Source: an uncultured Pirellulaceae bacterium
GTDB lineage: Bacteria > Planctomycetota > Planctomycetia > Pirellulales > Pirellulaceae
Reading direction: 5' to 3'
Assembly: GCA_938040995.1 (NCBI GenBank)
Contig: CALHZT010000185.1
Span: 1-44,784, forward strand
DNA length: 44,784 nucleotides
Positions 16,512 to 24,720 of the stretch are shown here, in pieces (position 1 is the stretch's first letter; every line of letters begins with the position of its first letter). The notes below the pieces were generated by a model that ran no database searches, had not been told where the DNA came from, and saw nothing but the letters and a program-made list of their open reading frames with translations. The translations under genes and the position numbers were made by a program.

Positions 16512-17978
16512 GTGAACAACCGCGCTACATTTTCGACGGCCAGTCGTGGGTTCAGTTGGTCCTTCGTTTCCAGTTTACTGGTTCTTGTTGCGTCTCTTGC
16601 GGCTCAACTTGCGTTGGGCCGACTCCTGTCTCAAGGCGACTTTGGCGTTTACGCCATTGCAATCAGTTGCTCCAACATGTTTGTGGTCTTTCGTGATGGC
16701 GGCGTTAATCGCTGGTTGTCCCGGATGTCTCGTGATGAATTTGATCAGGCTATTGGCAAAGCCACCGCGGTGGCAATTTTAAGCTGTCTTGTCGTGGCTG
16801 CCCTCGTCGCATCACTGGCATGGTTTGCTGGCCAGGTTTATGGCCAACCCAAAGTCACTGAAGTGATGTTGATTCTTGCACTGGGTTTGGCGATCAGCCC
16901 CTATTCTGTTGTCGGGCTGGCAAGACTCAACGTCGATCTGCGATTTCGGGAAATGGCGTGGATCAAGTTGCTCTCCGGGGTTGTTCGTTATGGTCTCGCG
17001 ATTCTGCTCGCGTGGCGGGGCTTTGGTCCTCTCAGTTTCGCATGGCCTGTCGTTGCAGTCGCAATTATTGAAACGGCCCTCTATGCATGGCTGACCAGGA
17101 TTCCTGTAATCACGTCCAATTTCTCTTTTGCCGGGGTGAAGGAAGTCTTTAGTGAAAGCAAATGGTCGTTGTCGGGTTCCTTTGCAGAAGCGATTGTCAG
17201 GCAGTGTGATTATCTTGTACTCGCCCTGTTAATTCCTGTCGAAGTCGTCGGCGTCTACTTCTTCGCGTTCAATCTTGCGATGCAGCCGGTAAATGTATTC
17301 AGCGAAAGCCTTCGCAAAGTCGTCATGCCGATTTTTTCACAACTATCGGATGACAAGCAGCGCGAAAGTCGTGGTATCCATTACGCCGCCCTGTTTATTG
17401 GCCTCATTGCAGCACCTTCACTCCTACTCCTCTCTGTTACGGCCGAGCCAGTTCTCAATCTCCTCTGGGGCAATAAATGGTTGGCAGCCGTTTTGCCGCT
17501 GCAGGTATTGGCAATGGTGATGCCATTCCAAATTCTCTCGCTGTTCGTGGAAACGCTTGTACAGTCGCGGGGATTCTTTCGGTACTGGACTTTTTCATTA
17601 CTCGTTCGTGGTATCGGACTGGGACTCGCCGCCGGCGTTGCGACGTGGATCACCGACTCGTCGGCTGCGGGAATCTCTGTCGTTACGGGAATCTATCTGG
17701 GTATTAGTGCGATCGTTGAAGTGTATTTCTTAATGCGAAAAATGGACATTACTATCGAACCACTCCTGCGTGCCCTGCCCGTTCCGCTTGCCTGCACGAT
17801 GCTAACGGCAACGGCACTTATTGTTTTTGTGGATGGCAAGGGAGTCAGCGGGCCGCTTGATCGTGCTCTGTTCCTTTCCGCATTGTTTGGTATCGCAGTG
17901 TTTGTGGTGTTGTGGTGTTTCAGTCGGTCTTCCGTGATCGAAGTCACGCATCTGCTTCGCCGAACCAAAACCGGCTGA
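16512..17978 (+). CDS. oligosaccharide flippase (Wzx/MATE-like)
   Basis: 488 residues with about 12-14 hydrophobic spans. The start ATFSTASRGFSWSFVSSLLV and GRLLSQGDFGVYAIAISCSN are typical of the MOP-superfamily polysaccharide exporters, which flip undecaprenyl-linked repeat units across the inner membrane. Later PSLLLLSVTAEPVLNLLWGNKW and QILSLFVETLVQSRGFFRYW fit the same family. GTG start without a strong Shine-Dalgarno. It is the only plus-strand gene inside the minus-strand EPS set, convergent with a GT4 gene and divergent from another. A long hairpin follows its stop. Its promoter must lie within the 53-bp divergent spacer or inside the neighbouring gene. Confidence 0.93.
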   Translation: MNNRATFSTASRGFSWSFVSSLLVLVASLAAQLALGRLLSQGDFGVYAIAISCSNMFVVFRDGGVNRWLSRMSRDEFDQAIGKATAVAILSCLVVAALVASLAWFAGQVYGQPKVTEVMLILALGLAISPYSVVGLARLNVDLRFREMAWIKLLSGVVRYGLAILLAWRGFGPLSFAWPVVAVAIIETALYAWLTRIPVITSNFSFAGVKEVFSESKWSLSGSFAEAIVRQCDYLVLALLIPVEVVGVYFFAFNLAMQPVNVFSESLRKVVMPIFSQLSDDKQRESRGIHYAALFIGLIAAPSLLLLSVTAEPVLNLLWGNKWLAAVLPLQVLAMVMPFQILSLFVETLVQSRGFFRYWTFSLLVRGIGLGLAAGVATWITDSSAAGISVVTGIYLGISAIVEVYFLMRKMDITIEPLLRALPVPLACTMLTATALIVFVDGKGVSGPLDRALFLSALFGIAVFVVLWCFSRSSVIEVTHLLRRTKTG

Positions 17979-17997
17979 ACTGGGTGGTTGATCTGGG

Positions 17998-18062
17998 TAG
18001 TGGGCGAGGCGACGAGTCGCGGTATCGGGAAACGTGCAGGACTCGTTGCCTCGTCCACTACG
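17998..18062 (+). terminator. long hairpin between convergent flippase and GT4 genes
   Basis: A 22-bp stem, GTAGTGGGCGAGGCGACGAGTC (17998-18019) with 18041-18062, paired throughout apart from two G-U wobbles in the plus-strand transcript, and a 21-nt loop. GGTTTTGCC follows. On the minus-strand transcript the two wobbles become A-C mismatches, so the structure favours the plus-strand RNA. It starts 20 nt after the flippase stop and probably terminates or protects both mRNAs. Confidence 0.65.
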
Positions 18063-18101
18063 GTTTTGCCAAAAAAGCAAAGGCAAGCCAATGGACTGAC
18101 G

Positions 18102-19373
18102 TCATCTTTCAATGGTCTGTTCTCCGTTTCCTGAAGCGTCCGCAACGCCATCGTTCAGACTCAGTTCGAGGTTGTTACAAAGAACTTCTGCAAAGCGACG
18201 TGTGTTCGTGTTGCGGCGAAACTCCTGCATGGCTGCGTGAGCTCCGGCTTTCCAGTGAAGCAGCAGGCTCTTGTCAGCGTCCAGATCCTCGAGGACTTCG
18301 ACGATCTTTTCCGGGCTGCCCGGCGGCACAACCGTTCCGCATTCGAATTGCCTGATGGCTTCCGCGAGCTCGGTCGCTTCGTCGCAAACCGCGATCAATG
18401 GAACATTGGCGGCGAGGAAGTAAAACGCCTTGCTCGGAACCGCCAACCCGGAAAGTTCCTGCTCCAACGAAACCAGAGCTACATCCGCAGTCGCGAGTGA
18501 AAAAGGAATGACGTCCTCCGACTGCCAACCGAGGACCGTCGCGTTGTCGAGCTGGTGATCGCGGCAATACTCGGCAGTCGGCTCCCACTTTGGACCGGCT
18601 CCGATGAACATGAAGCGAATCTCAGGATGTGATTTCAACTGTTTGGCAGCCTGATACATGCTCTCGAGGTCATGCCCAAGTCCCATGTTACCGGAGTACA
18701 TGCATGTGAGTTTACCGACCTGATCGTGCTCTTTGGCAAACCAGTTATCCTGTTTTCGAATCGCCTGAATCTTTTGATCGTCGGACCACGGCGGGATCAC
18801 GACCAATTCACCAGCCGCCGTTTTCTGCGAATCGAAATTGGCGTCGAGCGTCGCTGCCATGTAATTTCCAAGGGTCAGAACGACGGAAGCCGAATGGTAG
18901 GCCCAACGGTTTATGCGGTGCCACTGCCTCACAAGAAAATGCGATTCACTGGCGACTCCCTTTCGCACAAGCACCTCTGGAAAAATATCGTGCACCATCA
19001 CGGCGTAGGGCGTACCGCGTAGTAAATGAATCAATCGAACGCACCAAAGTCCAATGGGCGGATTGGAGAAGACGAGAATCGGCGTCTTTTTGGGCTGGCG
19101 CAACAGCCAGAAAAAGGCGTGCAACGTGTAGCGAAACCACCGCCAGCTACGGACTGCCAGCGAGCCGCGTTCGTACGCGACGGACGGTACGAGCGTGACT
19201 CCGGATTGCGAGCCTTTTTGCAATGTGTCCGGATGACCGGTCAGCAGCGAGATGTTGCCAAGATGCTGAGCGAGATCTTCAACCAGTTCCCAGGTCATTG
19301 GGCCTGCCATCTGGTTTAACACCAGAAGGACCGGCTTTACGTCCTGATCGTGGTTTCTCGATTCTGCAGCCAT
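18102..19373 (-). CDS. GT4-family glycosyltransferase (WbuB-like)
   Basis: 423 residues. The features PILVFSNPPIG, YAVMVHDIFPEVLV, LTLGNYMAA, SGNMGLGHDLESMY, FMFIGAGPKWEP and LSGLAVPSKAFYFLAANVP match the WbuB/fucosaminyltransferase-like branch of GT4, in which VPSK-x-YE-LA replaces the usual EX7E context. It likely transfers a 6-deoxy or N-acetylamino sugar, which would fit the two dehydratase genes in the same locus (inference). The 5' end overlaps the preceding kinase gene by 37 nt, so the two are translationally coupled. Convergent with the flippase gene and separated from it by a hairpin. Confidence 0.9.
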   Translation of the reverse strand: MAAESRNHDQDVKPVLLVLNQMAGPMTWELVEDLAQHLGNISLLTGHPDTLQKGSQSGVTLVPSVAYERGSLAVRSWRWFRYTLHAFFWLLRQPKKTPILVFSNPPIGLWCVRLIHLLRGTPYAVMVHDIFPEVLVRKGVASESHFLVRQWHRINRWAYHSASVVLTLGNYMAATLDANFDSQKTAAGELVVIPPWSDDQKIQAIRKQDNWFAKEHDQVGKLTCMYSGNMGLGHDLESMYQAAKQLKSHPEIRFMFIGAGPKWEPTAEYCRDHQLDNATVLGWQSEDVIPFSLATADVALVSLEQELSGLAVPSKAFYFLAANVPLIAVCDEATELAEAIRQFECGTVVPPGSPEKIVEVLEDLDADKSLLLHWKAGAHAAMQEFRRNTNTRRFAEVLCNNLELSLNDGVADASGNGEQTIER

Positions 19374-20575
19374 ACTTCTAATTCAGCAACAATCTGATTC
19401 AGACCGCTGCTCTCACTCGTAAAAATCGTGTTCGTGTTTTCGGCGACGTGCCACGCGACTTCTTCGAGGAAGAACAAATCCGCGTGTCGGGTACGAGTCG
19501 CCGTTGTGCTCCAGTCGAGCCCGGGCCAGTCTGACTCGCTCGCCGGCGCGACGTCACTTTTGACGACTTGTGCCAAACGATCCGCGAGTCCAATGGACAT
19601 CCGCGAGTTTGTCGTCATCACCAGCAAGTCGTAAACCGACTGACGCCGGCCCGCGTTTTCCCAGTCGATGATCCAGCACCCGGAATCAGCAACCAGCACA
19701 TTCGCTGGCTGAAAATCGCCGTGTGTCTCCGAGATCGACAGTTCGCGAGGACAGTTCGTTGCCTCGAGGATACTCTGACGCAAATGCTGTACCCCTTGCT
19801 GCAGGTACTGTCGGTTGTGCGGGTTAATCTGGCTCGCCTCATCAAGCCCACTGACAATCCGGGCTTCGAGGCTTTTCGCGTAGTCCTCGGCGGTCGCGGG
19901 TTCCAGCGTGGCCTCGACAAGTCGCCGGATGTCGGAAAAAGCCACCTTTCGCTTCGCAACTACCTCCTGCCGATCGGCAAGCCGGTTGAGCGGCTGGCCG
20001 CTTAAGTACGATTCGCGGAACCAGCCCTGCTCGCGATTGACTTCGATGAGCTCGGGCACAGCAATCCCGAGACTGGTGGCATTTTGCCGAGCATCAATTT
20101 CGACGTGAAAAGCGGCAGGAGCAAATCCTTCTTTCAGGATGCAGGTCGCCCGTTGCCGGGCATGTTCCAGAATTCGAACCTTTCGATTGCCAGGAATAAT
20201 GACCAGATCGTCCGCGTCTGGTACTGGCGGCGTGACTTCGAGCGTTGCGTGACGCAGTCGACTGGACATCGCGCCCGTCGCCAATGAAACGTAGATGCGT
20301 TGGAAAGGACGTTTCCAGACCGACGGACTGCGCGAGAACTCTTTGCGGATGGGGTCGAGAGCGTCCGATTGAATGCCAGGTAAGAAGATGGCATTCAGAA
20401 GGTTGTTGCAAACCCACTGCTGCGGCGTGCTTTGCAATGATGATTGTACAGCTGACTTTCCGGGCGTCAGACGCACTGAAAACTCACGTGCAAACTGCTC
20501 GTGCCAGTACCTTTCGAGGCTCCTGGCAAGGATCTCTGCGAATGGTTCGCGTTCAAGCAACAGGCTAATTCGCAT
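19337..20575 (-). CDS. aminoglycoside-phosphotransferase-fold (APH/choline-kinase-like) kinase
   Basis: 412 residues. The catalytic loop HGDFQPAN (285-292) has the invariant Asp287 and Asn292 of the APH family. IDWENAG (303-309) supplies the metal-binding Asp. The N-terminal 100 residues are distinct and the ATP-binding lobe is poorly conserved, with RATCILKEGFAPAAFHVEID in the place of the usual Gly loop and Lys. These enzymes phosphorylate small hydroxylated molecules such as sugars, choline or antibiotics. In an EPS operon the likely targets are sugars, lipids or other small metabolites (inference). It overlaps the WbuB-like GT4 gene by 37 nt and follows the Tmk-like gene after 72 nt containing 18-bp direct repeats. 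Confidence 0.85.
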   Translation of the reverse strand: MRISLLLEREPFAEILARSLERYWHEQFAREFSVRLTPGKSAVQSSLQSTPQQWVCNNLLNAIFLPGIQSDALDPIRKEFSRSPSVWKRPFQRIYVSLATGAMSSRLRHATLEVTPPVPDADDLVIIPGNRKVRILEHARQRATCILKEGFAPAAFHVEIDARQNATSLGIAVPELIEVNREQGWFRESYLSGQPLNRLADRQEVVAKRKVAFSDIRRLVEATLEPATAEDYAKSLEARIVSGLDEASQINPHNRQYLQQGVQHLRQSILEATNCPRELSISETHGDFQPANVLVADSGCWIIDWENAGRRQSVYDLLVMTTNSRMSIGLADRLAQVVKSDVAPASESDWPGLDWSTTATRTRHADLFFLEEVAWHVAENTNTIFTSESSGLNQIVAELEVWLQNRETTIRT

Positions 20576-20607
20576 CGTGCTTTCGCCTTCAGTTCCTGAC
20601 GTTTGTT

Positions 20608-20661
20608 AATCTCAGGCTCTACGTGAATCTCAAGCGCTACGTGAATCTCAGACGCTATGGG
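20608..20661. repeat. three tandem 18-bp direct repeats
   Basis: Units AATCTCAGGCTCTACGTG, AATCTCAAGCGCTACGTG and AATCTCAGACGCTATGGG follow each other at 20608, 20626 and 20644. The third covers the stop codon of the Tmk-like gene. The 18-bp period keeps frame with the coding end. Looks like slippage-type duplication. Confidence 0.8.
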
Positions 20662-21409
20662 ACCGAGCCGTACTGGACGACTGAGTCGCTGATTTTTCCT
20701 GGCGATTACCTGCCATCTCTCCAGCCTTTTTATGCTCTCCAAGAACAGCATCGCGTATTACCTTCGAAACGTCTTCGATAGGACGCAAGCCGTCGATGAC
20801 CTGCATCGTCGCTGCCTCGTCCGATCCTGATGCTCTGGCCCATTCCTGGTACGCCTCCAGACGAGTCGCCAGAACTTCCGGTGAATCTGGAAACGGTTCG
20901 TCCTTAAGTTTTGATCGCCGCTGCGATTCATCCACGGAAATTAGCAACAGAAAGGTAAAGTCAGGGCGCGGGCGAAACATTCGAAGAACTCTCCACAGCC
21001 ACCAGTCGCTCACCGATTCTTGCGGGAAATTGATCTGAAAATCCAGCGCCGTATCTTCCAGATACCGGTCGCAAATCACGTCTCGTCCCATCCATGTCTG
21101 CAGCCTCAACCAAACGCCGTAGAGCAAAATGAGATCAACGATAGCGAGTGAAAGCCATGTGCGCCGAACTACAGGACGCTGGAAAGCCTGAGTTCGCGAA
21201 TCGCTTGGTCCTGATGCCGGAACGACTTTTCCGGCTGAACCACGCCGCATCAGCGACTTGACCAGATTCATCCCGGGAGTGTAGCCGCCGCGTGACCACA
21301 GTGTCACCGGACGCCGCCCCGCGGAAAGTAGTTCGTCGCGAAGCGAATCAATCTGCGTCGACTTGCCAGCCCCATCCATTCCACTGAATACGATGATTGA
21401 GCCGGACAT
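20648..21409 (-). CDS. thymidylate-kinase-like P-loop kinase
   Basis: 253 residues. The P-loop is GMDGAGKST at 10-18. CDRYLEDTALDFQINFPQ (113-130) has the DR(Y/H) motif of thymidylate kinases, and FLLLISVDESQRRSKLKDEPF is the LID-like Arg-rich region. Canonical Tmk is about 210 residues with a conserved TREPGG loop. Here the equivalent is SRGGYTPGMN and the protein carries about 40 extra residues, so it is a divergent paralogue rather than the housekeeping dTMP kinase. Tmk-like kinases occur with APH-fold kinases in some surface-glycan loci, and this gene sits directly before the APH-like kinase. Acceptor unknown. Confidence 0.85.
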   Translation of the reverse strand: MSGSIIVFSGMDGAGKSTQIDSLRDELLSAGRRPVTLWSRGGYTPGMNLVKSLMRRGSAGKVVPASGPSDSRTQAFQRPVVRRTWLSLAIVDLILLYGVWLRLQTWMGRDVICDRYLEDTALDFQINFPQESVSDWWLWRVLRMFRPRPDFTFLLLISVDESQRRSKLKDEPFPDSPEVLATRLEAYQEWARASGSDEAATMQVIDGLRPIEDVSKVIRDAVLGEHKKAGEMAGNRQEKSATQSSSTARSHSV

Positions 21410-21481
21410 AGCAAGTCGTCGGGTGATAGCCTGAGAGCAACGCTCCGCCCATCTGGGGACGGAGCCGAAAACGCATCTCTT

Positions 21482-22504
21482 CTAGATCGTGGCTCGATGC
21501 TGAGCCATCACTTTTTCGTCCTTGGCGAGTTTCCAGTCGGCTTCGACCATCAACTCGGCCAGACCTTCAAATGTCGTCGCGGGCTCCCAACCAAGCTTCT
21601 CTTTGGCCTTGGTCATGTCACCGAGCAAAATATCGACTTCGGCAGGGCGGAAGTAACGCGGATCAATCTTCACGTATTTTTCCCAGTCGAGATCGAGGTG
21701 CTTGAAGGTTGCTTCGACAAACTCTTTCACCGTTCGCGTTTCGCCCGTCGCGATGACGAAATCATCCGGCTCGTCCTGCTGCAACATCAGCCACATGGCT
21801 TCGACGTAGTCTTTTGCGAACCCCCAGTCACGCTTGGCCTCGAGGTTTCCAAGGTGTAGTTCGTGCTGCAGACCTTCTTTAATTCGAGTCGCGGCCCGGG
21901 TGATCTTTCTTGTCACAAACGTCTCACCTCGCCGGGGTGATTCATGATTGAAAAGAATACCGCAGCACGCGAACAAATCATACGAATCGCGATAGTTCAC
22001 GGTCTGGTGGTGAGCGAATACTTTCGCACAGCCGTAAGGACTGCGTGGATAGAACGGCGTCGATTCCTTCTGGGGAACTTCATGGACCTTGCCGTACATC
22101 TCACTGGACGATGCCTGGTAGAAGCGAACATCCTTTTTCTTGCTGAGTGTTCGTACCGCTTCGAGCATTCGCATCACACCGTTGGCGACAACATCGACCG
22201 TGTAAATTGGCTGGTCAAATGAAACCCGAACGTGACTCTGGGCACCGAGGTTGTAGACTTCATCCGGCTCGATATCGAGCAGCAGATTGGTAAGACCGTT
22301 TCCGTCGGCAAGATCTCCGTAGTGCAACGACAGATTTTTGTCTGCAACATGCGGATCTTCGTAGATATGGTTGATGCGTCCCGTATTGAACGAACTCGCA
22401 CGACGGATCATTCCGTGGACTTCGTAGCCCTTGGCCAACAGAAGCTCTGCCAGATAAGAGCCATCCTGGCCGGTAATTCCTGTGATAAATGCCGTACGTG
22501 CCAT
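21482..22504 (-). CDS. gmd: GDP-mannose 4,6-dehydratase
   Basis: Converts GDP-D-mannose to GDP-4-keto-6-deoxy-D-mannose, the precursor of GDP-fucose, GDP-rhamnose and GDP-perosamine. 340 residues, the usual size. An extended SDR: NADP-binding GITGQDG at 9-15, [36 protein letters not shown] with the catalytic Ser/Glu (about 132-135), Tyr157 and Lys161 in PYGCAK, then [18 protein letters not shown] and [16 protein letters not shown]. All are diagnostic of Gmd. AGGA lies 7 nt before the ATG. The reductase or transaminase that would finish the sugar is not in the window. It follows the membrane dehydratase gene after a 128-nt spacer with direct repeats. Confidence 0.98.
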   Translation of the reverse strand: MARTAFITGITGQDGSYLAELLLAKGYEVHGMIRRASSFNTGRINHIYEDPHVADKNLSLHYGDLADGNGLTNLLLDIEPDEVYNLGAQSHVRVSFDQPIYTVDVVANGVMRMLEAVRTLSKKKDVRFYQASSSEMYGKVHEVPQKESTPFYPRSPYGCAKVFAHHQTVNYRDSYDLFACCGILFNHESPRRGETFVTRKITRAATRIKEGLQHELHLGNLEAKRDWGFAKDYVEAMWLMLQQDEPDDFVIATGETRTVKEFVEATFKHLDLDWEKYVKIDPRYFRPAEVDILLGDMTKAKEKLGWEPATTFEGLAELMVEADWKLAKDEKVMAQHRATI

Positions 22505-22533
22505 CGTAAGTTCCTGAAGATCGAAAGACTAAA

Positions 22534-22597
22534 ATTGGTTTGGGAATTGGTTTAAACGTTGATTCGTTTTAACGTTGATTGGTTTGGGAATTGGTTT
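22534..22597. repeat. 20-bp direct repeat in the gmd leader
   Basis: ATTGGTTTGGGAATTGGTTT occurs exactly at 22534-22553 and 22578-22597, with AACGTTGATT also duplicated between and beside the copies (22555-22564, 22571-22580). The block lies just upstream of gmd on the minus strand. Confidence 0.85.
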
Positions 22598-22632
22598 TGA
22601 CGTCTCGTGCAGCGACGGATATTTCGAGGCGA

Positions 22633-24630
22633 TCACTTTTTCGCCACGGAACGTCCAGCGTCATCTTTATCAGTTTCTGCACCCTGCCCCTCAAACGCCC
22701 CAGTTCCGGGAGTCGGGGAAAACTCATGAACTATTTCTTCCAGCTTTTTCCGTACCACTTCGTTGGGGGCTTCCAGCAGAGGCTGCAACTCCCCAATCGA
22801 CTGAAGCACTTCCTCCATCGAATAGGGGCGATGGTAGGCAGCCCGCAGTTTGGGATGAGCTGTATCGAGGGATCGCTCATCATCAAAATATAGCTCTTCG
22901 TAAAGTTTTTCGCCGGGCCGTTTGCCAATGACTTTTATCGGAACTTCGCTCGGCGTAAATCCAGAAAGCCGTATCAAATCTCGGGCAAGATCGACAATTC
23001 GGACCTGTTCACCCATCTCAAGCACATAAATCTCTCCACCATTCCCCATCGACGCTGCCTGAAGAACCAGTTGCGATGCCTCGGGAATTGTCATGAAGAA
23101 ACGGGTCATGCGGTCATCAGTGACGGTCACCGGCCCACCCATCCGGATCTGCTCTTTGAAAATCGGTACAACGCTGCCGTTGCTGCCGAGAACATTTCCG
23201 AACCGGACAACCACGAATGCGGTGTCCGAATCCTGGGCTTTGGCATGAATAAATCGTTCTGCGAGTTGCTTGGTCGCCCCCATCACACTTGTTGGCTTGA
23301 CGGCCTTGTCTGTTGAAATCAGCACGAATTTGTTGCAGGCAAATTCGTCCGCCAGCTGCGCGACGCATTTCGTGCCGAACAGATTGTTGCGAACACACTG
23401 CCCGACATTTGTCTCCATCAAGCCGACATGCTTGTGTGCCGCGGCATGAAGGACAAACTCTGGCTTAAACTCTTCAAAGACACTTCTTAAGCGCTCTTCA
23501 TCAAGAACGTTGGCAACGACCGGAGCCAACAAAGTTTCGCCGCGCGTTCGCTCCAGCTCATTATTGATCAGGAATACAGCATTCTCGCTGTTGTCGAGCA
23601 AGACGATTCTGGCAGGCATGAAGTGCAGCAGTTGGCGGCAAATTTCAGATCCGATACTGCCACCAGCACCAGTCACAAGAATCGTCTTTCCCTGCACCTC
23701 ATTCGAAATCGACTCAAGATCGAGCTTTACCGGATCACGTCCCAGCAAGTCGTTGATCTCGATATCACGAACGGGAACCCGACGGCTGCCGTCAAATTGC
23801 TTCACGACGGATGGAACCATCTTCAGTGACAACTCAGCAGCATCGCACCGGTCCATCAAGTCGCGAAGAGCAGCACCCTGCAATTCGTCAGCGACGACCA
23901 GGACATCGGTGGCTTTTACCCGGGTGGCTATTTCTCGCAGGTCGCGAGCATCGCCATAAACAGGAATGCCACCCAACCGGGAACCGCGGCGGCGTAGATC
24001 ATTGTCCACGAATCCAACAACTCGATAAGGCAATTGACGATTCGAATGGATCTGATGAGCCAAAACGCCATTGTCATGGTCGGCTCCGTACATCAACGCG
24101 ACTCGTGAAGCACCACTTTGAAACCAGAATTGCTCGCGACACATTCTCCAACTGGCTCTTAACGCTCCCAGCAGCAACACCGTCACGAGGCAGTCCATAA
24201 TGACAACCACGCGAGGCAATTTCCCTTCAAGCGCGTAATGATTCAGGACAACCAACGTGATCAGGGAAATCAACGCGGCTCGAAATAGCGCCAGTAAATC
24301 GGAGAACGTTACATACCGCCACCATCCATGAAAATGGCCGGTGACGAAGTAGGTATACAACTTGATTGCGAGGATCGCTGGAAGCGCACCCCAAAAAATA
24401 CTTTGCAAGCGCTCCGGGATATTTCCGTCAAAGCGAAGCAGGAACGAAATCCAGAATGCTGTCGCGAAGACGACGGCGTGCCCGACGGCCAGCAGCATCA
24501 CACGATTCTTCAACGCAACACGACTCACCATACGCTTTAGCTTCGATGAAGCCAGCGTCGTCAACCGACTGTCAACAGATGCAGCAGCACCTGAGAGCGG
24601 TTTCTGTGAATATGTTTCGACAACACTCAT
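22633..24630 (-). CDS. membrane-bound nucleotide-sugar 4,6-dehydratase (CapD/PglF/WbpM type)
   Basis: 665 residues. About four membrane spans (roughly 42-190) are followed by a CoA-binding-like Rossmann domain (VALMYGADHDNGVLAHQI, VGFVDND). The catalytic SDR domain has the nucleotide loop TGAGGSIGSEICRQL at about 316-330, AAHKHVGLME, and STDKAVKPTSVMGATKQLAE. The SxxMxxxK arrangement, Met in place of Tyr, is the hallmark of this family. It probably makes UDP-4-keto-6-deoxy-GlcNAc as the precursor of the initiating sugar (QuiNAc, FucNAc or bacillosamine). It follows the Wzc-like kinase. A short tandem repeat fills the junction. No separate initiating phosphoglycosyltransferase is visible in the window. 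Confidence 0.95.
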   Translation of the reverse strand: MSVVETYSQKPLSGAAASVDSRLTTLASSKLKRMVSRVALKNRVMLLAVGHAVVFATAFWISFLLRFDGNIPERLQSIFWGALPAILAIKLYTYFVTGHFHGWWRYVTFSDLLALFRAALISLITLVVLNHYALEGKLPRVVVIMDCLVTVLLLGALRASWRMCREQFWFQSGASRVALMYGADHDNGVLAHQIHSNRQLPYRVVGFVDNDLRRRGSRLGGIPVYGDARDLREIATRVKATDVLVVADELQGAALRDLMDRCDAAELSLKMVPSVVKQFDGSRRVPVRDIEINDLLGRDPVKLDLESISNEVQGKTILVTGAGGSIGSEICRQLLHFMPARIVLLDNSENAVFLINNELERTRGETLLAPVVANVLDEERLRSVFEEFKPEFVLHAAAHKHVGLMETNVGQCVRNNLFGTKCVAQLADEFACNKFVLISTDKAVKPTSVMGATKQLAERFIHAKAQDSDTAFVVVRFGNVLGSNGSVVPIFKEQIRMGGPVTVTDDRMTRFFMTIPEASQLVLQAASMGNGGEIYVLEMGEQVRIVDLARDLIRLSGFTPSEVPIKVIGKRPGEKLYEELYFDDERSLDTAHPKLRAAYHRPYSMEEVLQSIGELQPLLEAPNEVVRKKLEEIVHEFSPTPGTGAFEGQGAETDKDDAGRSVAKK

Positions 24631-24652
24631 GCGGATTTCAAACTACGGAACT

Positions 24653-24686
24653 GGTGGGAATTTCAGGTGGGGAATTTCAGGTGGGA
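24653..24686. repeat. GGTGGG(G)AATTTCA tandem repeat between wzc-like and dehydratase genes
   Basis: GGTGGGAATTTCA, GGTGGGGAATTTCA and a third GGTGGGA run head to tail in the 90-nt spacer. The period is 13-14 bp. Confidence 0.7.
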
Positions 24687-24720
24687 CCAAAACTTCACCG
24701 GGGCATCGGACTGGCGACAC

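Noticed and set aside
20648-21409. Housekeeping thymidylate kinase
   Set aside because: It lacks the TREPGG-type loop, is about 40 residues too long and sits in an EPS operon, so it is called Tmk-like only.
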